DNA from: Clostridiales bacterium UBA4821
Lineage (GTDB): Bacteria; Bacillota; Clostridia; Acetivibrionales; UBA4821
Direction of reading: 5' to 3'
Length of the DNA stretch: 6,294 nt
Assembly (NCBI GenBank): GCA_002402315.1
Contig: DHFP01000159.1
Span: 1-6,294 of the forward strand
The stretch's first letter is position 1. Each line of letters begins with the position of its first letter. Position numbers and translations under genes: made by a program. A model generated the notes under the pieces. The model was not told the origin of the DNA. It saw only the letters and a program-made list of their open reading frames with translations, and did not search any database. This document shows, piece by piece, positions 1-3,291 of this stretch.

Positions 1-9
1 CTATGATTT

Positions 10-1545
10 TTAATCACGAGTTTTCGTTAATTTATTTTTCATTAAAAACGAAATAACCAATGAACTTGCTATAGTACTAAAAAATATTCCAAAAGAAATT
101 ATCAAATTATTCAGTATTGACGGGTCTACTATTAAAATCAACCCCAACCCCATCATCATAGCTCCTGATACAAATTTAAGCACTCTCCCCTGCCATTCCG
201 ATATATTTCTTTTTCCGAGTGTAATAGTGAATACTAATACAATTACTGCCAGTGGAATAATATAGATAAAATTATAAAGTGCCAGATACATGTAATACGT
301 AAAAGAAGGCAGGTTGTTTAAAGTAAGCGCCCTCGTAAACACCATTGGAAATCCTGCCGTACAAAGAAGCTCATAAGAGTTAGCTACAACTGCCAGGATT
401 ATAGTACCTAAAACTATAGTCGGCAGCGAAGTAGATTTAATCAGTTTTCTCATCCTGTCAAAAAGCTTTGGTTTGGCATGGTCAGGTATTGTTAGAGATA
501 TCCCTTTCTTAAAGAAGAAAAAATCCTTGATATTTATTACTGCAATCAACACAGAAACTATACCCGCAATCAGTGTTATTGTTTTAATATGTCCTAATAC
601 AAGAAAGAGATTTAACCACGCAGCCATAAACATGAAGTATATGAAACCTGAAAAGAATACAAAAATGCTTCCTATCAGTAACATCTTTCTTCTTGACCTT
701 GCGTGAACCAATAGACCCAAAAGAGAAAATAGTACAAAGAAGGCACACGGATTAAAACTGTCGACTCCGGCTAATAATACTGTCACTAAAGGAATTGAAA
801 GCTTTGCAGCGTCCATTCTGCCAAGTATAGGTATTTCGAAAAGTGTGCTGTCATCCTGGCTTTTTTGTTTATTATCACCAGATTTTTGATTTATATCAAT
901 ACCCGATTTAGAAGATTGTTCTTTGCTATCAATCCCAGGTTGCGCTTCTAAAACAGATTCTGAACCTGCATTGTTACGTTGGGTAGTATTCCGTGGTTCA
1001 TCATCCTTTATTTTTTCTTCCTTATTTTCATCTTCTACAGGTTCCGACGTCTTGGGTTCATCACTTGATTCAAATACTATTTTACTGACAGGATCAATGC
1101 ACCCTTCAGCCATACATATGTTTATAGCTCCTTCCAGTTCCTCCTTTACTGTCTCTCGGAATCCTTGAAACTTCTTATCACCAATAAATGTCACAGGAAC
1201 TCCGGAAAATCTTGAGTTATGCTCATCCAGCATTTTTAATAATAACTCTTTATTTTCCTTGCTATTGAATATCTCATAATCCTTAACCTCCAATCCGGGG
1301 TATTTGACTTTCATTTCTTCAAGAAACGGCTTTATTTCTTCACAGGAATGGCACCCCTCACCCCAAAACAAATAAATTATAGTTTTGTTTTCCTGACTTG
1401 GCTTGCCTATGGATTCGGCAGCAATACTCTCAGTCTGAGAACATATTGACGTTTTTTGAAAAACCGGAGTAACAAGTATTACCGTATGCATTATAAGCAG
1501 TATAAAAATGTACTTTAATATCCTATTGACCTTAGTACCATACAT
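10..1545 (-). CDS. Thioredoxin-like / CcdA-DsbD-like membrane thiol-disulfide protein
   Basis: Predicted envelope protein that passes reducing equivalents across the membrane through cysteine pairs. Numbered from the ATG at 1545 (511 aa), it has an N-terminal hydrophobic signal or anchor (about 10-30). A thioredoxin/glutaredoxin-like domain (about 50-150) follows, with CHSC at 65-68 (1342-1353) and the cis-proline segment GVPVTF (Pro117). Next comes a charged, low-complexity linker (about 153-235), then six or seven membrane helices. These helices carry NPC (Cys267, 745-753) and CTAGFP (Cys395), the two-cysteine arrangement expected of CcdA/DsbD-type transporters. A second close pair, Cys144 and Cys149, ends the thioredoxin part. 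The ATG at 1545 is chosen because AGGGGG (1553-1558) sits 7 nt upstream; a TTG at 1563 would add six residues but overlaps that site. The permease remnant ends 27 nt upstream, which suggests a former operon. The domain order, thioredoxin first, is the reverse of DsbD's C-terminal thioredoxin. The family call is firm; the substrate is unknown. Confidence 0.88.
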   Translation of the reverse strand: MYGTKVNRILKYIFILLIMHTVILVTPVFQKTSICSQTESIAAESIGKPSQENKTIIYLFWGEGCHSCEEIKPFLEEMKVKYPGLEVKDYEIFNSKENKELLLKMLDEHNSRFSGVPVTFIGDKKFQGFRETVKEELEGAINICMAEGCIDPVSKIVFESSDEPKTSEPVEDENKEEKIKDDEPRNTTQRNNAGSESVLEAQPGIDSKEQSSKSGIDINQKSGDNKQKSQDDSTLFEIPILGRMDAAKLSIPLVTVLLAGVDSFNPCAFFVLFSLLGLLVHARSRRKMLLIGSIFVFFSGFIYFMFMAAWLNLFLVLGHIKTITLIAGIVSVLIAVINIKDFFFFKKGISLTIPDHAKPKLFDRMRKLIKSTSLPTIVLGTIILAVVANSYELLCTAGFPMVFTRALTLNNLPSFTYYMYLALYNFIYIIPLAVIVLVFTITLGKRNISEWQGRVLKFVSGAMMMGLGLILIVDPSILNNLIISFGIFFSTIASSLVISFLMKNKLTKTRD

Positions 1546-1552
1546 TGCTTTG

Positions 1553-1558
1553 CCCCCT
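1553..1558 (-). promoter_or_regulatory. Ribosome binding site of the thioredoxin/CcdA gene
   Basis: On the minus strand AGGGGG lies 7 nt before the ATG at 1545. It decides the start in favour of this ATG over the in-frame TTG at 1563, which lies upstream of this site and too close to it to be served by it. Confidence 0.75.
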
Positions 1559-1572
1559 AGCAAATACTTTTT

Positions 1573-1686
1573 TTATAGGATTATATTAAACATATATCCT
1601 ATAAAGATTATTGTAACTGCCATTATCCCGATAAATATTGCAAGCAGCTTAGGCTTTAATACCCTTCTCAAAGTTGGCAAAGTTGG
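1573..1686 (-). pseudogene. 3' remnant of a YraQ/ArsP-type (DUF318) permease gene
   Basis: Reading on the minus strand from the transposase element boundary, an open frame of 37 codons ends at TAA (1573-1575). It encodes a basic stretch, RRVLKPKLL, followed by one hydrophobic helix (AIFIGIMAVTIIFIGYMFN). In my recollection of the family this resembles the last helix of DUF318/YraQ-type permeases, which often sit beside thioredoxin-like genes in Clostridia. There is no start codon with a ribosome site, and the same frame meets a stop (TAA) just inside the transposase element, so the 5' part of the gene is missing. It is not found on the other side of the element, where tRNA-Pro lies instead. 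The fragment starts with a duplicated Pro-Thr-Leu from a 9-bp tandem repeat. The broken membrane-protein tail is visible directly; the family name comes from memory of similar sequences and is moderately certain. Confidence 0.6.
1669..1686. repeat. 9-bp tandem duplication next to the transposase element
   Basis: CAAAGTTGG occurs twice in direct succession (1669-1677 and 1678-1686). The second copy ends one base outside the left inverted repeat. It keeps the frame of the permease remnant, doubling Pro-Thr-Leu. It could be a scar of insertion or slippage, or native sequence. Confidence 0.6.
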
Positions 1687-1687
1687 T

Positions 1688-1704
1688 GACGGTTCTTTAC
1701 TTTA
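1688..1704 (+). repeat. Left inverted repeat of the RAYT element
   Basis: GACGGTTCTTTACTTTA is the exact reverse complement of 2569-2585. The TAA stop codon of the transposase (1697-1699) lies inside this arm. The similarity weakens immediately outside the arm (GGT on the left against AGG on the right, read inward) and inside it. Confidence 0.85.
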
Positions 1705-2524
1705 TACCTTTTAATATGAGACTCACTGTTGACTCTGCATATCCACCACACAATTTACCGATTTCTACTAGGGTCAAAGAAGAATTTTCTCTAAGCATTT
1801 CCATAATTTCTTTCCTTAAACACTTATCTCGCTTAAGATTATCAATGATTAGTCCGCGTTCCTCAAGTATTTCACTAACCCTTCTTTCGCCTTCCTCAAA
1901 CGTCTCAATAAATTCCCCTGTCTGTCTCTTTACCTGTAATTGGTCTTCCTCTATATCAAGAAATACTTTTTCGTTCTTTTCAACCTTTCTCACATACTGG
2001 TAATATTCAGATATAGCCTTCTTACGTGAAACGGAAAAGCACCCCAGTATCCTATCTGGTTCTGCAATGTTTCTATTTGCTTTGATTTCTAAGTATTCGC
2101 CTATACTACTCCACCTGTAATCTTCAGGGTTTCTTACTATACCTGCTTTTACTGGATTGTTATGAATATATGCACTAACAGTCAAAAGGTAATTGTCATC
2201 TGTTATTGCTTCACTTATGAAACGGTCTTGGAATAAATGTCCTACACGCTTGCAATATCTATTAAAGTAATATGCATAGCTAATATTTATACTCTTCATA
2301 ATTGTTGAAATATCATTCCCATTATCAACAATTATCATATGTATGTGGTTGTCCATCAAGCAGTATGCGTCTATTATATAGTTATATTTCTCCCGCATCC
2401 GGATTAGCGTTTCTAGAAAACGACTCCTATCTTCATCTCCTATAAATATATTCTTTCTCTCATTCCCTCTCATAATGATGTGATAGGTACTGTTAATCCC
2501 TTTTAACCTTGCGACTCTGGGCAT
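1697..2524 (-). CDS. REP-associated tyrosine transposase (Y1/HUH, IS200-like)
   Basis: Single-strand DNA endonuclease of the Y1_Tnp/TnpA_REP family, which nicks DNA and forms a 5'-phosphotyrosine link. The 275-aa product opens with PRVARLKG and YHIIMRGNERKNIF, typical of the family. It carries the HUH metal-binding motif His60-Ile-His62 in DNHIHMI (2339-2347) and the signature AYIHNNPVKAG with the likely catalytic Tyr119, followed by PEDYRWSS. Residues about 235-275 form a helix-turn-helix-like tail (SLTLVEIGKLCG...STVSLIL), reminiscent of the DnaA C-terminal domain fused to some clostridial members. The ATG at 2524 is chosen because GGAGG (2533-2537) lies 8 nt upstream; codons further upstream read through the inverted repeat and look non-coding. 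The gene appears intact. No terminator is evident after it, so transcripts may run on into the thioredoxin/CcdA gene. Confidence 0.93.
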   Translation of the reverse strand: MPRVARLKGINSTYHIIMRGNERKNIFIGDEDRSRFLETLIRMREKYNYIIDAYCLMDNHIHMIIVDNGNDISTIMKSINISYAYYFNRYCKRVGHLFQDRFISEAITDDNYLLTVSAYIHNNPVKAGIVRNPEDYRWSSIGEYLEIKANRNIAEPDRILGCFSVSRKKAISEYYQYVRKVEKNEKVFLDIEEDQLQVKRQTGEFIETFEEGERRVSEILEERGLIIDNLKRDKCLRKEIMEMLRENSSLTLVEIGKLCGGYAESTVSLILKGIK

Positions 2525-2532
2525 TTTCCCCA

Positions 2533-2537
2533 CCTCC
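2533..2537 (-). promoter_or_regulatory. Ribosome binding site of the RAYT transposase
   Basis: GGAGG on the minus strand, 8 nt before the ATG at 2524, fixes the start. An in-frame ATG five codons earlier overlaps this site and is unlikely to be used. Confidence 0.8.
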
Positions 2538-2543
2538 ATATTT

Positions 2544-2572
2544 ATAATACCCGATATGTTAATATTTGTAAA
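2544..2572 (-). promoter_or_regulatory. Possible promoter of the RAYT gene
   Basis: On the minus strand TTTACA (2567-2572) and TATTAT (2544-2549) are separated by 17 nt. The first four bases of the -35 box belong to the right inverted repeat. The leader would be very short, starting near 2537 at the ribosome site, so the call is tentative. Confidence 0.4.
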
Positions 2573-2585
2573 GTAAAGAACCGTC
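2569..2585 (-). repeat. Right inverted repeat of the RAYT element
   Basis: Read on the minus strand this is GACGGTTCTTTACTTTA, identical to the left arm at 1688-1704 (17 of 17). It lies upstream of the transposase start and contributes part of a predicted -35 box. Confidence 0.85.
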
Positions 2586-2609
2586 CCTAATTTTATAATT
2601 TTGAAAAGC

Positions 2610-2638
2610 AAAAAGTTCCAGAGCCAAAACCCTAGAAC
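2610..2638 (-). terminator. Rho-independent terminator of the tRNA-Pro unit
   Basis: On the minus strand GTTCTAGGG and CTCTGGAAC form a 9-bp stem with two G-T pairs and a 6-nt loop (2615-2638), followed by TTTTT (2610-2614) and more T-rich sequence. It lies 12 nt beyond the CCA end of the tRNA and separates it from the RAYT element. Confidence 0.75.
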
Positions 2639-2650
2639 CCTTGCAATTCA

Positions 2651-2727
2651 TGGTCGGGGTGACAGGACTTGAACCTGCGACCCCATGGTCCCAAACCACG
2701 TACGCTACCAATCTGCGCTACACCCCG
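2651..2727 (-). tRNA. tRNA-Pro (anticodon UGG), CCA end encoded
   Basis: A 77-nt tRNA on the minus strand. The acceptor arm CGGGGTG (2721-2727) pairs fully with CACCCCG (2655-2661), followed by discriminator A and an encoded CCA (2651-2653). The D-arm contains TAGCGCAG and TTGGTAGC. The anticodon loop TTTGGGA (2689-2695) gives anticodon TGG, read as UGG, for proline CCA codons. The T-arm carries the standard GGTTCAAGTCC. It has its own promoter and terminator and appears functional. No integrase or attachment-site duplicate is seen beside it. Confidence 0.97.
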
Positions 2728-2740
2728 AAAAAGAATCGCT

Positions 2741-2768
2741 TATATATATTAACAGCATTAATTGTAAA
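2741..2768 (-). promoter_or_regulatory. Promoter of the tRNA-Pro gene
   Basis: On the minus strand TTTACA (2763-2768) is followed after 16 nt by TATATA (2741-2746). A one-base shift to ATATAA gives 17 nt. The -10 box lies 13 nt before the mature tRNA 5' end, a usual spacing for stable RNA genes. Confidence 0.6.
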
Positions 2769-2912
2769 ACTCAATACTCTAAAATAACCAAATATCTAAA
2801 ATATACCCTAATATCTCATTATATCTTGATTATTCAAAGACTATTTCATGCAAGCATCAGGTATATAACTCTCTTACAAGGGTTAAAAATAGATTACAAC
2901 TTATCTATAAAC
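2769..2912. other. AT-rich intergenic stretch without a recognised gene
   Basis: This stretch lies between the divergent tRNA-Pro promoter and the plus-strand promoter at 2913-2941. It is AT-rich, has no frame with a ribosome site or protein-like sequence, and shows no clear hairpin or repeat. An open frame crossing it on the plus strand begins inside the tRNA antisense and is not a gene. Confidence 0.6.
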
Positions 2913-2941
2913 TTGTTTATGGGACTAACTTAAATTATAAT
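2913..2941 (+). promoter_or_regulatory. Probable promoter for the ttcA remnant and glycosidase gene
   Basis: TTGTTT (2913-2918), a 17-nt spacer and a consensus TATAAT (2936-2941). Transcription would start near 2948, at the base of the palindrome, and could run through the ttcA pseudogene into the secreted glycosidase gene, since no terminator is seen between them. The -35 box is weak (three of six consensus bases). Confidence 0.5.
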
Positions 2942-2947
2942 TAGGAC

Positions 2948-2972
2948 GGGCAGGTTATCAACCTGTCCCTAC
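2948..2972 (-). repeat. REP-like palindrome with a 5' GTAG tetranucleotide
   Basis: A 9-bp stem (GGGCAGGTT at 2948-2956, AACCTGTCC at 2960-2968, one G-T pair) encloses a 3-nt loop. On the minus strand GTAG (2969-2972) directly precedes the hairpin. A GTAG next to a short hairpin is the hallmark of REP sequences recognised by RAYT transposases in the studied proteobacterial examples. It is not followed by a T-run on either strand, so it is not a good terminator. Only one copy is seen in this window. Confidence 0.6.
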
Positions 2973-3001
2973 AAAAATTCATATATGATACGGAAACAAA
3001 C

Positions 3002-3276
3002 ATGAAAAAAATCTTAGGCCGTATGAGAAGGGCAATTACGGATTATAATATGATACAGGATGGAGACAAGATTGCCGTTGGATTATCGGGAGGAAAAGAC
3101 AGCCTCACACCTTATTGGTTGCATTAGCAAGGCTAAAAACCTTCTTCCTGAGCTTATTCTATGAGGGCAGAATAAATACTTTCTCCCCGGTTACCTACCT
3201 TGGCAAACACAATCCGTTCATCAAGGATAGGGTATTTGGTGCCATACAAAGGTCTCTGCCGGAGTGGAAAATTTGA
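3002..3276 (+). pseudogene. ttcA: Decayed ttcA-like tRNA thiolation gene
   Basis: Remnant of an ATP-dependent PP-loop enzyme of the TtcA family (tRNA 2-thiocytidine formation). The first frame opens with MKKILGRMRRAITDY and contains the PP-loop SGGKDS (3086-3103), then stops at TAG (3125-3127). Removing two bases from CTCACACC near 3104-3111 restores the expected reading SLTLLVALARLK in another frame. That second frame continues with FFLSLFYEGRINTFSPVTYL and then NPFIKDRVFGAIQRS before TGA (3274-3276). In intact members these blocks are separated by long stretches that are missing here, including the middle region with the cysteines that bind the iron-sulfur cluster; no cysteine remains in either frame. 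About 91 codons remain of a protein usually more than twice that length. The ribosome site before the ATG is weak. The gene is clearly dead; assignment to ttcA rather than a close paralogue is likely but not certain. Confidence 0.85.
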
Positions 3277-3281
3277 GGAGG
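3276..3281 (+). promoter_or_regulatory. Ribosome binding site of the secreted glycosidase gene
   Basis: A perfect AGGAGG lies 10 nt before the ATG at 3292. Its first base is the last base of the TGA that ends the ttcA pseudogene. Confidence 0.85.
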
Positions 3282-3291
3282 TTAAGATAAA

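Larger units (their letters stand above)
1688..2585 (-). mobile_element. RAYT-type element bounded by 17-bp inverted repeats
   Basis: A region of about 0.9 kb holds one Y1/HUH transposase gene and is bounded by perfect 17-bp inverted repeats (1688-1704 and 2569-2585). No target-site duplication is visible at the ends (left flank GTTGGT, right flank CCTAAT), as expected of HUH transposases, which do not normally make one. On one side it abuts a truncated permease gene, on the other the tRNA-Pro terminator. That the repeats are the true element ends is inference: domesticated RAYT genes are often single-copy and not themselves mobile. Confidence 0.65.

Noticed and set aside
473..706. Plus-strand open frame inside the membrane protein gene
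   Set aside because: It lies antisense to the well-supported redox gene, has no convincing ribosome site, and its product resembles no family I recognise.
923..1168. Plus-strand open frame opposite the charged linker
   Set aside because: Its serine-rich product is the antisense reading of the Glu/Lys-rich linker.
1561..1563. TTG start that would lengthen the redox protein by six residues
   Set aside because: The good ribosome site AGGGGG lies downstream of it and serves the ATG at 1545.
1669..1686. Two tandem 9-mers as the beginning of a CRISPR or long tandem array
   Set aside because: There are only two units with no spacers, and no longer array occurs in the window.
1508..1714. Plus-strand open frame across the gene junction
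   Set aside because: It crosses the redox gene start, the permease remnant and the left inverted repeat in antisense, without coding signals.
1674..2003. Plus-strand open frame opposite the transposase C-terminus
   Set aside because: Antisense shadow of the transposase; no ribosome site or recognisable domain.
2651..2727. tRNA-Pro as an integration site of a genomic island
   Set aside because: No integrase gene, no duplicated tRNA end and no island cargo are visible in the window.
2685..2933. Plus-strand open frame between tRNA-Pro and the REP-like palindrome
   Set aside because: It begins inside the antisense of the tRNA and continues through AT-rich intergenic DNA.
2948..2968. Palindrome as an intrinsic terminator or riboswitch
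   Set aside because: No T-run follows on either strand, and the leader lacks recognisable riboswitch structure.
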